In this document: positions 14,407 to 22,575 of the stretch, one piece after another | Layout: each line of letters starts with the position of its first letter | Position numbering within the stretch: the first letter of the stretch is position 1 | Assembly (NCBI GenBank): GCA_947169685.1 | Contig: CAMVQS010000012.1 | Span: forward strand, 1-46,673 | Length of the DNA: 46,673 nucleotides | Source of the DNA: an uncultured Prevotella sp. | GTDB taxonomy: Bacteria; Bacteroidota; Bacteroidia; Bacteroidales; Bacteroidaceae | Reading direction: 5' to 3' | Notes under the pieces: generated by a model | Told to the model about the DNA's origin: nothing | Seen by the model: only the letters and a program-made list of their open reading frames with translations | The model's database searches: none | Position numbers and translations under genes: made by a program

Positions 14407-16068
14407 TTACCAATGGAGGCGTATGCCGAGCGGCAGGGTGACGTTCAGCGGATGTTCTGTGCGATAGGACTTTAGGTCACTGCCGTCATCGAAGAAGTAT
14501 TGCAGACTCGGCTCCATGTAGATGCCCAGACGTGGCGTCAGGTCATACTGCACGCCAACGCCCAGGGTGGTGGACCACTGGTGGGGCACGTCGAGCGTTT
14601 CATCACGCTGGAAGGTCACCTGGCCGTCGGCAACATGCTGCACGTTGAGCTTACTGCGAACAGGTAGTTCCCACATGGCACCTGCAGAGGCGTAGAAGCT
14701 GAGGCGTGACTTGTTGTACCACTGCCAGCGCAGACGCAACGGAATGCCAAGATAGCGCAAACGCTGCTGATTCAGGACATGAGCAGCAGGAATACCGGTG
14801 GTATAGGTGGACTTCAGCTGGGTGTAGCTGAGACCTGTCTCAACGGACAGACGGCTGTTGAGCTGGCGGCTTACCAGCAGCTGGATGCTGAAGGGCTGGT
14901 AGTGGTGGTGCTGCGTTTCCATCTTTCCGTTGTTGACTGACGCGTTACGAGCCGCAATGGTCATCAGAGAGCTGGCTTCAGCATTGGCGAATCCCTGGTT
15001 GTTGTTCAGATAGGTATCAAGATTTGCCCAGTTATTGAAAATGTCGAGACTACCGTAATCGGCATTCACACCATTAATGATGTTATATGCGGGATGATTC
15101 AGCGGATTATAGGCCGCTCCAAGATAGTCCGTCTGCTGCCCAATCTGTCCGTTGTAGGCCAGCATGACGTTCCACCGTAAAGCCTTCGGCTTGACGGCAG
15201 CTGTGTAGGAGGGCTCTGGGGTGAGCGACGGAGGAAGCGGCACGCGCTCTTCTCTGAGCGTATCGGTTGTTGTTTCCTCCACAGGAATCGATGTAGGAAC
15301 GCTGTCGATTTTGGCAACCTGAACGATTGTATCAGGCTGGGCTGTGACGGCTGACTGCTGAACGGCAACGTGAGGTTTCCGCACCACAGCAACAGGCACA
15401 GGTTCGGTGAGTTGTCTTTCGGCAGCGGTGTCAGGCTGATGCACAGGAGTAACAGTCTGAACGGCAGTCTGCTGGACCTTGGTAGGCTCTTCTTCTTTCT
15501 GCATGAGCCACCAAATGGTCGCAGGAATGGCAAGCAGCAGGAAAACGAATATCAACGACTGGCGGATGAGCATTTGGATACGCCGCTTGGCATGAGAGAG
15601 CTGCGACGACGAGGAATGGGGCTCAATACCCAACAAATGGCTGATACGCTGGTGTGAGAGTCCTTCGAAAACGGAGAGCCTGAACACCTGCTGATAGCCC
15701 TTAGGAAGCTGGTTTACCAATGTCTGCAACTGTTCATAGTCGGGTGCAAGCATGGTTTCTGCATGCAGGTTGTCATCTGTCAACTGCTGCATCGCTACTT
15801 GTTCCTTCTTCTGGTGTTCACGGTAGTGGTAACAAGTATTCTTGACAATGGTAACCATCCACGACTCCAACTTGTCAGCGTCACGCACCGAATGGAGCGA
15901 AGTAAGGATAATGACGAAAGCGTCGTGTAGCAGGTCTTCTGCCACACTATCGTCCCCTGCGTATTGTCTGCATACTTGCAGTAAATGAGGCTTATATCTG
16001 GAATAGAGGAGGTCGAGTGCCTGACGGTCACCCTTTTTACACCGCTCTAAGAGTCCACTCACTTCCAT
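14407..16068 (-). CDS. ECF sigma factor fused to a transmembrane helix, periplasmic linker and outer-membrane beta-barrel
   Basis: 553 aa in one open frame. Residues 1-90 are sigma region 2 (ALDLLYSRYKPHLLQVCRQY, AEDLLHDAFVIILTSL, LESWMVTIVKNTCYHY). Residues 110-165 are region 4 (LPKGYQQVFRLSVFEGLSHQ, RISHLLGI, SSSQLSHAKRRI). A hydrophobic helix follows at ~171-189 (SLIFVFLLLAIPATIWWLM), then ~100 residues of Pro/Thr/Val-rich linker, and from ~297 a barrel-like domain (LRWNVMLAYNGQIG, FSIQLLVSRQLNSRLSVETG, YLGIPLRLRWQW, GVGVQYDLTPRLGIYMEPSL) ending in LGIRLHW. The predicted path is cytoplasm, inner membrane, periplasm, outer membrane. Dual-membrane-spanning anti-sigma proteins with a similar TM-linker-barrel half are known in Bacteroides; here the sigma factor itself is the N-terminal domain. 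A related 33-bp element lies before this gene and before the lipoprotein operon downstream. Confidence 0.85.
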   Translation of the reverse strand: MEVSGLLERCKKGDRQALDLLYSRYKPHLLQVCRQYAGDDSVAEDLLHDAFVIILTSLHSVRDADKLESWMVTIVKNTCYHYREHQKKEQVAMQQLTDDNLHAETMLAPDYEQLQTLVNQLPKGYQQVFRLSVFEGLSHQRISHLLGIEPHSSSSQLSHAKRRIQMLIRQSLIFVFLLLAIPATIWWLMQKEEEPTKVQQTAVQTVTPVHQPDTAAERQLTEPVPVAVVRKPHVAVQQSAVTAQPDTIVQVAKIDSVPTSIPVEETTTDTLREERVPLPPSLTPEPSYTAAVKPKALRWNVMLAYNGQIGQQTDYLGAAYNPLNHPAYNIINGVNADYGSLDIFNNWANLDTYLNNNQGFANAEASSLMTIAARNASVNNGKMETQHHHYQPFSIQLLVSRQLNSRLSVETGLSYTQLKSTYTTGIPAAHVLNQQRLRYLGIPLRLRWQWYNKSRLSFYASAGAMWELPVRSKLNVQHVADGQVTFQRDETLDVPHQWSTTLGVGVQYDLTPRLGIYMEPSLQYFFDDGSDLKSYRTEHPLNVTLPLGIRLHW

Positions 16069-16081
16069 ACTTTATTATAAT

Positions 16082-16114
16082 AAGAGTAGAAAATAGGCAA
16101 AAGACTGCATGAGG
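16082..16114 (-). promoter_or_regulatory. Shared 33-bp element upstream of the sigma-barrel gene (putative autoregulated promoter)
   Basis: The same element as at 14353-14385: CCTCATGCAGTCTTT, spacer, TTTTCTACTCTT on the minus strand, ending 13 bases before the start codon. No TAnnTTTG box with a well-placed TTTG is evident here. Autoregulation by the encoded sigma factor is inferred from the shared sequence. Confidence 0.55.
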
Positions 16115-16124
16115 GGTGTAAAAT

Positions 16125-16622
16125 TTAATCTTTATTTGCATTTGCCACTTCCTTCTTGTTAGCTCGGCGAGCCAAGAAGTACTGGAAGCGATAGACGAGG
16201 CAGGCAAGAAGAAGGTAGGCTCCCGCCTGAACCCACAGGATGCGGTACTCGGTGAGCACGTCGCCCGGGGAGGCTCCCATGGAGTTGAGGCGCACATAGG
16301 CACGGACACCGAAGGTGCTGGGGAAGAGCCAGCTGACGCCCTGCCAATAGCTCGGGATGTTGGACTGCGGCAACGAGACGCCCGTCATGAACAGCAGCGG
16401 GATGCTGATGAACACCATGATAAGCATGACATTCTCACGATACTTCACCATACATGAAACGATCATGCCGAAGAAGATGCAGGCATGACGTATGGCAGTA
16501 TGACGGTGAGCAGCGACTGCCACGTGGCCAAATGCGGGAAGTTGAAGATGCGCGGCACCACGATGAGCAGCCACTATCAGGCCAAGCATGCACAACCCTG
16601 CGATTTTAAATACTTTCTTCAT
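16125..16622 (-). pseudogene. Chimeric remnant: duplicated 5' end fused to an ABC-2 permease 3' end
   Basis: The open frame starts with the 19 residues MKKVFKIAGLCMLGLIVAA copied from the Ntn-hydrolase gene, crosses a junction near 16566, reads out of frame for ~30 residues (HRGAAHLQLPAFGH...) and then enters the C-terminal part of an ABC-2 type permease (ACIFFGMIVSCMVKYRENVM, SIPLLFMTGVSLPQSNIPSY, WQGVSWLFPSTFGVRAYVRL, EYRILWVQAGAYLLLACLVY). The missing permease stretch is readable in another frame just before (WLLIVVPRIFNFPHLATWQS, LLTVILPYV), so there is also a frameshift near 16485-16500. The gene was a multidrug/lipid-exporter permease; the product is almost certainly non-functional. Confidence 0.8.
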
Positions 16623-16707
16623 CGTTGATAATCAAGTTTCTATTCCGTTTTATCTGTTAGACGTAAGAACTTGACAAAGAGTTGCAACAGCATTTCAAAA
16701 ACAATAT
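16566..16707 (-). repeat. 142-bp duplication, copy 2 (displaced)
   Basis: Second copy of 13110-13251, carrying the upstream region and first 19 codons of the Ntn-hydrolase gene, now joined to the permease remnant on one side and to an unrelated gene scrap (16724-16873) on the other. Only about two positions differ (for example CTATTCC for CTGTTCC), so the copy is recent or maintained by recombination. Confidence 0.85.
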
Positions 16708-16723
16708 TTACTGATTTCCCTGA

Positions 16724-16873
16724 AGGAGAAACATACCGACTTACGACCCGTTACACGGTGGGAATGGTTACCGTACCAAGCCTCAGGTATATTCGGAATT
16801 AAATGATATTGCAGAATATACTGACGACAAAGGCATCCACTATATTGGCCTTCTCCAGTTTTTGCTGCAATAA
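16724..16873 (+). pseudogene. 3' gene scrap, family not recognised
   Basis: A plus-strand open stretch reads RRNIPTYDPLHGGNGYRTK, then PQVYSELNDIAEYTDDKGIH and YIGLLQFLLQ before TAA 16871-16873. It has no start codon, and an in-frame TGA precedes it; a neighbouring frame (FTDFPEGETY) may be the continuation after a frameshift. It looks like the C-terminus of a lost protein next to the duplication junction. From its end to 16964 nothing else is seen except an AGCTTGAGCT-AAA-AGCTCAAGCT hairpin at 16903-16925. Confidence 0.4.
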
Positions 16874-16964
16874 ATTATTATTCCTTACTACTATCTTACT
16901 ACGAGCTTGAGCTAAAAGCTCAAGCTCGTCCCCGTCCGGAAATGCAAGCAAGCTTTCATTTCAC

Positions 16965-18161
16965 TCACTTAATCACGACCTTACGGCCGTTGATAATATA
17001 TAAGCCATGGGCAGGGTTGCTCACATGACGGCTGGACAGGTCGTAAATAACAGCTGATGGTATAGTGGGACGAACGCCCTCAACAGAGGTGCTTGTCTCT
17101 GGCTGCAAGCCAATGACCGCCATCTGAAGCCAACGATAGCCCTCCCACAGGTAGGCACTATCAGGATCGTCAGAGTTGGCCAACGTAATATCGAAATAAC
17201 CATTACTGGCGCCATACCAGCCCCAATTGATATGGAAATAGCCGTCACGATAGCCATCAACGACAAAGACATGACCGCTGCCATCCATTTTCTTTCCGGA
17301 ATAGAGCATGGGGCGACCAGCTTCCAGTTCCTCATAAAGGAGGTCCTCCCAGCCTGACAAATGCTCTGCATGATACTTGTCGGTATAGTCATGCCAGAAT
17401 CCGAAGAAACGAACAAGATACTCACCTGAGGTCACTGCACCAGAGTTAAAATCATAATCCATCTCTGCAGCCTGACCACAATAGCGCACCAAACGGGCTG
17501 CCTCCTTAGCTCCTTCGTCCCAGTCGCCCAAGTCATAGTCGTCGGCCATGATGTCGTAATTGAACGTCGTGGCAGGCAGGGCCTCCACCTGCAATCCCAG
17601 TGTCTCGGTGGTATAGCCGGGGATAGGTTGTGTGGAGGTAGATGGATGCCAATAGTACAGCAGTTGTGCCATAGCGATGGCCAAGCACCCAGCTGCGCAA
17701 TGAGCACCAGTATCATACTCAGGACACATTCTGTTATAGGGCATTCGTTGTCCCCAACGGGCAGTAACCATCGGTGCAATTTCGGCAGAGCGTCGAGGAG
17801 CACGCTTGGCAACGGCACGCCCCTGTCGGGCCATCATGACATGCTGTTCACAACAGAACAGCCAATCGGTCAGGGCAGGAGGAACGTTCTGCGGATCGAA
17901 GCTTTCCTCATCGCTAAAGCCCAAAACTGCATCAACGCTATCGTCACCAGCCACGACAACGAACCCCTTGTCTGACTGATGATTAAAAACGTAATAGGCT
18001 GGCTCATCGCCAGGGGCGACATACACTAACTCAGGCTGCTCGGCACTGCCTAACAGTGCCTTTGCACGCTGACAGGCTACACTACGGCCAATGGGACCAG
18101 CCAGAAGTGTCAGACTGGTCATCAAAGACCCGACAAGCAAGAACGTTCTTTTAGCTAACAT
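16965..18161 (-). CDS. C10 family (streptopain-like) cysteine peptidase, secreted
   Basis: 398 aa from MLAKRTFLLVG; a start seven codons earlier (18182) is possible. A signal peptide is followed by a SpeB-like inhibitory propeptide (~25-130, with YVFNHQSDKGFVVVAGDD) and the catalytic domain: AAGCLAIAMAQLLYYW with Cys159, GSGHVFVVDGY with His297, and FHINWGWYGASNGYF. This matches papain-like C10 peptidases such as streptopain and prevotellin/interpain. Family members usually have GCVATAMAQ, so CLAIAMAQ is a mild variant. The end (YDLSSRHVSNPAHGLYIING, RKVVIK) is the C-terminal tail typical of secreted Prevotella proteins. It acts outside the cell on proteins. It stands alone. Confidence 0.88.
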   Translation of the reverse strand: MLAKRTFLLVGSLMTSLTLLAGPIGRSVACQRAKALLGSAEQPELVYVAPGDEPAYYVFNHQSDKGFVVVAGDDSVDAVLGFSDEESFDPQNVPPALTDWLFCCEQHVMMARQGRAVAKRAPRRSAEIAPMVTARWGQRMPYNRMCPEYDTGAHCAAGCLAIAMAQLLYYWHPSTSTQPIPGYTTETLGLQVEALPATTFNYDIMADDYDLGDWDEGAKEAARLVRYCGQAAEMDYDFNSGAVTSGEYLVRFFGFWHDYTDKYHAEHLSGWEDLLYEELEAGRPMLYSGKKMDGSGHVFVVDGYRDGYFHINWGWYGASNGYFDITLANSDDPDSAYLWEGYRWLQMAVIGLQPETSTSVEGVRPTIPSAVIYDLSSRHVSNPAHGLYIINGRKVVIK

Positions 18162-18182
18162 ATTCCAATATTCTACTCCCAT

Positions 18183-18526
18183 TCAGTAGATTTCGTTAAA
18201 AACAAAGTGAGCTGTTTTATACTTATTTTCAATACTTTAACTCGCTTCTTTATATACCTTATTATATTAGTGGTGTCAAAAAGTGGTGTCAAACTCTACT
18301 GAGCCATGCAGTTAGTAAACTACACCTCATGCCACTCGGCTTTAGCCGCTTGTTCCGTAGGTCTCAAGAACCATTGAGCAAAGGTAAGCAAATTATTCGA
18401 TACCACCAAAGAAACAGTCAAATTTGTGAATCCAGTTGCAGGATTCAGTCTTTTGTAGTAACTTTGCACCGCTAATAATATAATATAAAGCATAGTGATA
18501 TTCGTATCAAATATTGATATAAAGAA
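18183..18526. other. AT-rich intergenic stretch, no gene seen
   Basis: No protein-coding signal was found. It holds a short direct repeat (AGTGGTGTCAAA with a near copy next to it at ~18271-18295) and, near 18450-18475, TTTTGTAGTAACTTTGCACC, which has a -7-like TAACTTTG box on the plus strand but no plus-strand gene behind it. A small transcript ending at the hairpin at 18527 is conceivable but unproven. Confidence 0.4.
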
Positions 18527-18572
18527 AATCGTCCGAAACCCCTTTAAGCGCTGAGGTTCCAGACGATTTTGG
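18527..18572 (-). terminator. Bidirectional-looking terminator after the lipoprotein gene
   Basis: AAAATCGTC (18527-18535) pairs with GACGATTTT (18564-18572), with further pairing of the inner GAAACC / GGTTCC. On the minus strand the hairpin is followed by TTTTCTTT. It closes the lipoprotein gene ending at 18605. Confidence 0.75.
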
Positions 18573-18604
18573 CACTTTCACTTCTGTGCTTAGTGAACGT
18601 TTTT

Positions 18605-19516
18605 CTACTTTACCTTGTTCTCAAAAGAAAGTGTACCATTTAACTTTATTTTGATTTCTTGTGGCGTTCTTTTAATATAAACCTCATAATTATTAAAAGT
18701 GACAGTTATATATCTACCATCGTTCTTTACGACCTTGGCACTACCAGAGAGATAATGACCATACCAGCCAGCAGAATAGGGGTCAATGCGGACAATTTCG
18801 GTTGCATCTTCTCCAAAGTCACTGAATCCTTGGGAAAAGTATGAAGCATCCAAATCCTTGCCGTATTTGCTCGATGGGAACACAATATACAAATCTCCCC
18901 TCGGATACATGAGACTGAAATAGCTGCCACTAGTGCGCTCAAATAGCTTTAGATTCTCAAACTCTGCACAAAGTGATTTGATTGCATACTCATTGTCATA
19001 GGTATATGGCTCTTCATTGCCATTTTGGTAAGTTTGTAAGATGGTAAAGGTGGAACTTGTGGAACTGCCGCCACCATTTAAGTATTTGTCAATTGTTGAA
19101 TCAGGAACTTTTGTAAGGTTTACTGTTATGCCCCACATTTTAAGAGTCATGGAAGATTCGGTATGATTAAGAATCTTATAGGTGTATGTACCCAAAATAT
19201 TACCCTCAGTTTCTTTCATTACAAGCTCCGTATCTGTTGCACTCCAATTGCCTTTGGTAATGTAAAGCCCATCATCAAACTGCACATTGATATATGTGCC
19301 ATTTGATTTGAATTGGAGATATTCGGCTTCTCCATCACCAGTGTAACCACCCCATCCTTGGCCAGATGTCACCGACCATGTACCGATTAAGAAAGTGGAA
19401 CTGCCGCCACCATCACCACCAATTTCATCATCATCGCCACTACCACCGCAAGCGGTTAATCCTAATGCTGCAACCATCATTGCAAGCATTGTAATTGTTG
19501 AATAGAGTTTCTTCAT
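18605..19516 (-). CDS. Lipocalin-like lipoprotein
   Basis: 303 aa. The SPII signal ends at GLTAC (Cys23), followed by an acidic/Gly linker. Residues ~40-130 read like a lipocalin-type domain (FLIGTWSVTSGQGWGGYTGD, YLQFKSNGTYINVQF, YITKGNWSATDTELVMKETE, YTYKILNHTESSMTLKMWG). After a second Gly/Ser linker a C-terminal domain follows (FTILQTYQNGNEEPYTYDNE...) that I do not recognise. Its signal-peptide region is nearly identical in DNA to that of the next gene upstream. It is the last gene of an AT-rich lipoprotein block. Role unknown, probably outer-membrane anchored. Confidence 0.7.
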   Translation of the reverse strand: MKKLYSTITMLAMMVAALGLTACGGSGDDDEIGGDGGGSSTFLIGTWSVTSGQGWGGYTGDGEAEYLQFKSNGTYINVQFDDGLYITKGNWSATDTELVMKETEGNILGTYTYKILNHTESSMTLKMWGITVNLTKVPDSTIDKYLNGGGSSTSSTFTILQTYQNGNEEPYTYDNEYAIKSLCAEFENLKLFERTSGSYFSLMYPRGDLYIVFPSSKYGKDLDASYFSQGFSDFGEDATEIVRIDPYSAGWYGHYLSGSAKVVKNDGRYITVTFNNYEVYIKRTPQEIKIKLNGTLSFENKVK

Positions 19517-19550
19517 AATGTTGTTGTTTAAAATTAAATACTTCTAACAC

Positions 19551-20303
19551 CTACCATATTGAATATTGAAATTCCAATTCCACGTCACCTTCAATAGCCT
19601 TAAAAGTAACTTTACTTTGTTTTTCTACACCTTCTTTTGTCATTGTAATGGTTTTGTCTCTTAACTCCCATGAGAATGTATAATAAAACGTTTGATACCC
19701 CCTACCTGTCATCGTATAATAAGCGCATTCTCCTGTTTCATCGTCTTTGAAACGAAGTAATCTGCAATAATAATCACTGCGCCATTTCCTTGCTTCATCT
19801 GACAAATCTACATTTTTGCCGACTTCCAGATAACTCGCACGATTCGATTCTGAATCATAACCCACTATCCATGCCCCATTGCATAACTTATATTTATAAT
19901 CGGCATCATCAAGTGTTCCAAATTTTTTCATAACAAGTTCTGCATTAGAGTATTTCGGAACTTGTACTTTGATTTCTGTTTGTTTGTAGGACAAAATCCT
20001 GATATACTTTTCTAAATCAGTCATAGATTTAATTGTTCCATAACCCAGTTTGGAACTCCAAAAGTGATATATACCATCATAATCTATTAAAAATGAAACA
20101 TTTGCTAATGAGGAATCGTCAAATGACTCAGGAATGTATGAGCAAGATACGGTTGTCCAATTACCTTTCAAATCCTTGAGTGTTGTAGAGCTAGAGCCAC
20201 CACCATCTACACCATTTTCATCATCATCACCACCGCAAGCGGTTAAACTCAATGCTGCAAACATCATTGCAAGCATCGTAATTGTTGAATAGATTATCTT
20301 CAT
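19551..20303 (-). CDS. Lipoprotein, paralogous signal region to its neighbour
   Basis: 250 aa. The lipobox is SLTAC (Cys23), followed by GGDDDENG and a Gly/Ser linker. The rest (LKDLKGNWTTVSCSYIPESF, DYDGIYHFWSSKLGYGTIKS, SYLEVGKNVDLSDEARKWRS, YYTMTGRGYQTFYYTFSWEL) suggests a beta-rich ligand-binding or lipocalin-like fold, but I cannot name a family. The first ~25 residues match the gene ending at 18605 while the remainder does not, which points to sharing of the export signal by duplication. It is 34 bases upstream of that gene and probably co-transcribed. Confidence 0.65.
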   Translation of the reverse strand: MKIIYSTITMLAMMFAALSLTACGGDDDENGVDGGGSSSTTLKDLKGNWTTVSCSYIPESFDDSSLANVSFLIDYDGIYHFWSSKLGYGTIKSMTDLEKYIRILSYKQTEIKVQVPKYSNAELVMKKFGTLDDADYKYKLCNGAWIVGYDSESNRASYLEVGKNVDLSDEARKWRSDYYCRLLRFKDDETGECAYYTMTGRGYQTFYYTFSWELRDKTITMTKEGVEKQSKVTFKAIEGDVELEFQYSIW

Positions 20304-20334
20304 AATGCTGTTTTTGAATTATTGTTTCTTGCTA

Positions 20335-21240
20335 TTAACGCTGATAATACACAGTACCATCCTCGGGGTCAGTCAATTGGAATTTATCGCCAACAATGTC
20401 AACTCTAATCCGTCCTTCTGTGTATTGACCGCCACCATATCTGAGCATAGCGCTTGTGGAATTATAGTGCAAGACCGATACTACGCCAGCGAAGTCACCT
20501 TCTGCATACATTCTTCCACTACCATCAAACCTTATGGTGAATCCGTTACTTGAGCGGAATGTTTGGTTTGCGAGGTAGCCTACCACTATCTGCTCATCAT
20601 AGAATGTCCTTGAAACCGAAGAACTATTGGAACTGCTATAGATATCTTCATTTGAATTATTGTAAGTATCGGTTGTAACAGTTTTATAAGTAGCTCTTAT
20701 TTTCTCAATATCGTCAATCTTATATGAATCACCAACTTTAATGACAGATAGCCGCACTTCATATTCAGCATCCACGTACTTTGTTACAACAAGAAAGTTG
20801 TCTTCGTTTTTCACATTGATTGTACGAGATACAAAAGGACCAGTGTCAGAGCCTGCTTCCGAATCAAACAACCACGTAGCTAAGCATTCACCGTCACACT
20901 CATAGTCAAATTCTTCAATCAAGATTCTCTTAGCATTACTGGTTATGAACTTCAGAACATAGCTATCAACATCATTGCTCTTTTCCATCCCTTTATAGAA
21001 ACTTTCAAGAAAATCCTTCTTGGCTTGTATTTCTTGTTCAGGAGATATCATATCACGAGGTGTAACTAACGAATCTACAGCTTCTGACCGAGCGATGTTT
21101 CCATCTTTAAAACTATAGTATGCCAACATACCTATAATGCCCCCAAAAGCAAGTGCTGCAAAAACTGAAAAAACAGCTATTGCCACAATTAACACAACCT
21201 TCTTTGAGGATTTCTTCTGTCTTATCTTGGTTTCTTGCAT
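20335..21240 (-). CDS. Single-pass membrane protein, unknown function
   Basis: 301 aa. A basic N-terminus (KIRQKKSSKK) precedes a transmembrane helix at ~15-42 (VVLIVAIAVFSVFAALAFGG), so the bulk is periplasmic (N-in). A helical middle (EQEIQAKKDFLESFYKGMEK) is followed by an NTF2- or cystatin-like beta region (NFLVVTKYVDAEYEVRLSVI, GDSYKIDDIEKIRATYKTV) and a C-terminal beta-rich module (RFDGSGRMYAEGDFAGVVSV). No enzyme motif is seen. The neighbour at 21251-21763 has the same lysine-start plus long-helix topology, and both lie in the AT-rich block, so they may act together. Confidence 0.6.
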   Translation of the reverse strand: MQETKIRQKKSSKKVVLIVAIAVFSVFAALAFGGIIGMLAYYSFKDGNIARSEAVDSLVTPRDMISPEQEIQAKKDFLESFYKGMEKSNDVDSYVLKFITSNAKRILIEEFDYECDGECLATWLFDSEAGSDTGPFVSRTINVKNEDNFLVVTKYVDAEYEVRLSVIKVGDSYKIDDIEKIRATYKTVTTDTYNNSNEDIYSSSNSSSVSRTFYDEQIVVGYLANQTFRSSNGFTIRFDGSGRMYAEGDFAGVVSVLHYNSTSAMLRYGGGQYTEGRIRVDIVGDKFQLTDPEDGTVYYQR

Positions 21241-21250
21241 TAATTAAGTA

Positions 21251-21763
21251 CTAATCTATGTATAGATAAAACTCCAACTTTGCTCCTTTCGCACTTTCAA
21301 ATGTCCCAGAATACGACTGGACTGTCTTCATTTCACCATCGCCAATTTCTACATCCTCGGATTTGAAGACTCCAGAAAACTTACCTATATACTGACCATC
21401 TAAATACGCATTTAAAACACAACGGCCACTATCGGAGTTATATGATGTTACTTCCAATGTCCTTTTCAGAGAATCACTGTTTAAGGTGTACCAACCTGAT
21501 TTACCTTCTACCACAAAATCTTGAGCTTGGGAATCACCGATTGAGCCCCACAAATTCATAAACACATCATCTACTCTTTCTGCAACAACAGGTGTTGCAG
21601 CAACAGTATCGGTTACAACTACTTCACTCGGGGCTTGGTTAGTTTTTGTAGAATTATAATACCACCATCCGCCACCAATTAAAGCAAGGACAACTATTAC
21701 TGCGATAAAGAAAAAAGCAGCAATAAGTACTATTACCAATACTAAATTAGAATTCTTTTTCAT
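21251..21763 (-). CDS. Small single-pass membrane protein, unknown function
   Basis: 170 aa. MKKNSN, then a strongly hydrophobic helix (LVLVIVLIAAFFFIAVIVVL, residues ~7-30) and a Thr/Ala-rich spacer. The C-terminal ~90 residues are beta-rich (DSLKRTLEVTSYNSDSGRCV, LNAYLDGQYIGKFSGVFKSE, YSGTFESAKGAKLEFYLYID). I do not recognise the fold. It ends ten bases before the start of the next membrane protein gene and is probably in the same transcript. Confidence 0.6.
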   Translation of the reverse strand: MKKNSNLVLVIVLIAAFFFIAVIVVLALIGGGWWYYNSTKTNQAPSEVVVTDTVAATPVVAERVDDVFMNLWGSIGDSQAQDFVVEGKSGWYTLNSDSLKRTLEVTSYNSDSGRCVLNAYLDGQYIGKFSGVFKSEDVEIGDGEMKTVQSYSGTFESAKGAKLEFYLYID

Positions 21764-21802
21764 AAAAACTTGTATTCTTATCTGTAAAAAACAGGAATAA
21801 CG

Positions 21803-21850
21803 AGGACAGGTTATTTGATGTGTGTTAAAACATTCAGCATAGCCTGTCCT
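21803..21850 (-). terminator. Hairpin between AT-rich block genes
   Basis: AGGACAGG (21803-21810) pairs with CCTGTCCT (21843-21850). On the minus strand a T-rich run (CCTGTTTTTTAC) follows about ten bases later. It probably ends the transcript of the gene at 21882-22469. The stem resembles the ACAGG/CCTGT stem at 2670-2720. Confidence 0.5.
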
Positions 21851-21881
21851 TATGATTATAACGTGATTATATTCGTAATTA

Positions 21882-22469
21882 TTATCTTAAACTACTAATA
21901 CCTTGCATATCGGTAATTCTATAACATGATATTGATGGCTCTGAGGGGTAAGGCGTTTCTGCATTCTCATCATCCAAATCTTCGTATTTTTCAAACGCAA
22001 GGCTTTCTTTAATATCTCCGTTCTTGTACTCATACTTTTTCCATGAGTAATACCCCATAGAGAAATATGTCTTTAAAACGTAGTTTCTACCTTTAAAGTA
22101 CTCAATATGGTCTGGAGCACCTAAGTCTCCTTTGAATATCTGAATGCAGCGTCCATCTCTATAAGTAAATGCTATTATAGAAAAACTTTCACCGCTATTG
22201 ACCTGTAGCCACAATTCTGGTATGTCATCACCTGTTACATCATGCAAGAAATAGTATTCTTCCCAATGATCATTTGATTCGCCTTTGGCAATATACTTAT
22301 TCAAGACTTGAGTATAGGCCTTTTTAACTTCTTGAATAGGATTATTAGTGATTGGCAGAACCTCTTTTGCCTCTTCAAAAAACTTTAAAGATTTGACAGA
22401 ATTACCCGAAGCAGTAAAACTAATGGCAAAAAAAGCCAATACCAAAACCGAATAAAATATTTTTTTCAT
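21882..22469 (-). CDS. Secreted protein, unknown function
   Basis: 195 aa with a signal peptide (MKKIFYSVLVLAFFAISFTA, then SGNS). The mature part has a helical start (EVKKAYTQVLNKYIAKGESN) and a segment like calcium- or FG-GAP-associated domains (YFLHDVTGDDIPELWLQVNS, where DVTGDDIPELW is the typical DxxGDxxPEL motif), then FKGRNYVLKTYFSMGYYSWK. Such DVTGDGxPEL proteins are common secreted proteins of gut Bacteroidota and Firmicutes with no defined enzyme role. Its signal sequence resembles that of the OB-fold protein at 22626-23060. Confidence 0.65.
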   Translation of the reverse strand: MKKIFYSVLVLAFFAISFTASGNSVKSLKFFEEAKEVLPITNNPIQEVKKAYTQVLNKYIAKGESNDHWEEYYFLHDVTGDDIPELWLQVNSGESFSIIAFTYRDGRCIQIFKGDLGAPDHIEYFKGRNYVLKTYFSMGYYSWKKYEYKNGDIKESLAFEKYEDLDDENAETPYPSEPSISCYRITDMQGISSLR

Positions 22470-22575
22470 AAGTTATTGTAATCTAAATTGTTAAACTTTT
22501 ATCGTTTCAAAATAATGATTATTAGCTCACTATCAATGGAGTCATTCTGAGGACGTTTTGAGTCTATATCTATAT

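Noticed and set aside
18183..18530. Possible small RNA gene from the TAACTTTG box near 18460
   Set aside because: The upstream -33 box is not at the right distance and the hairpin at 18527-18572 is better explained as the end of the minus-strand gene.
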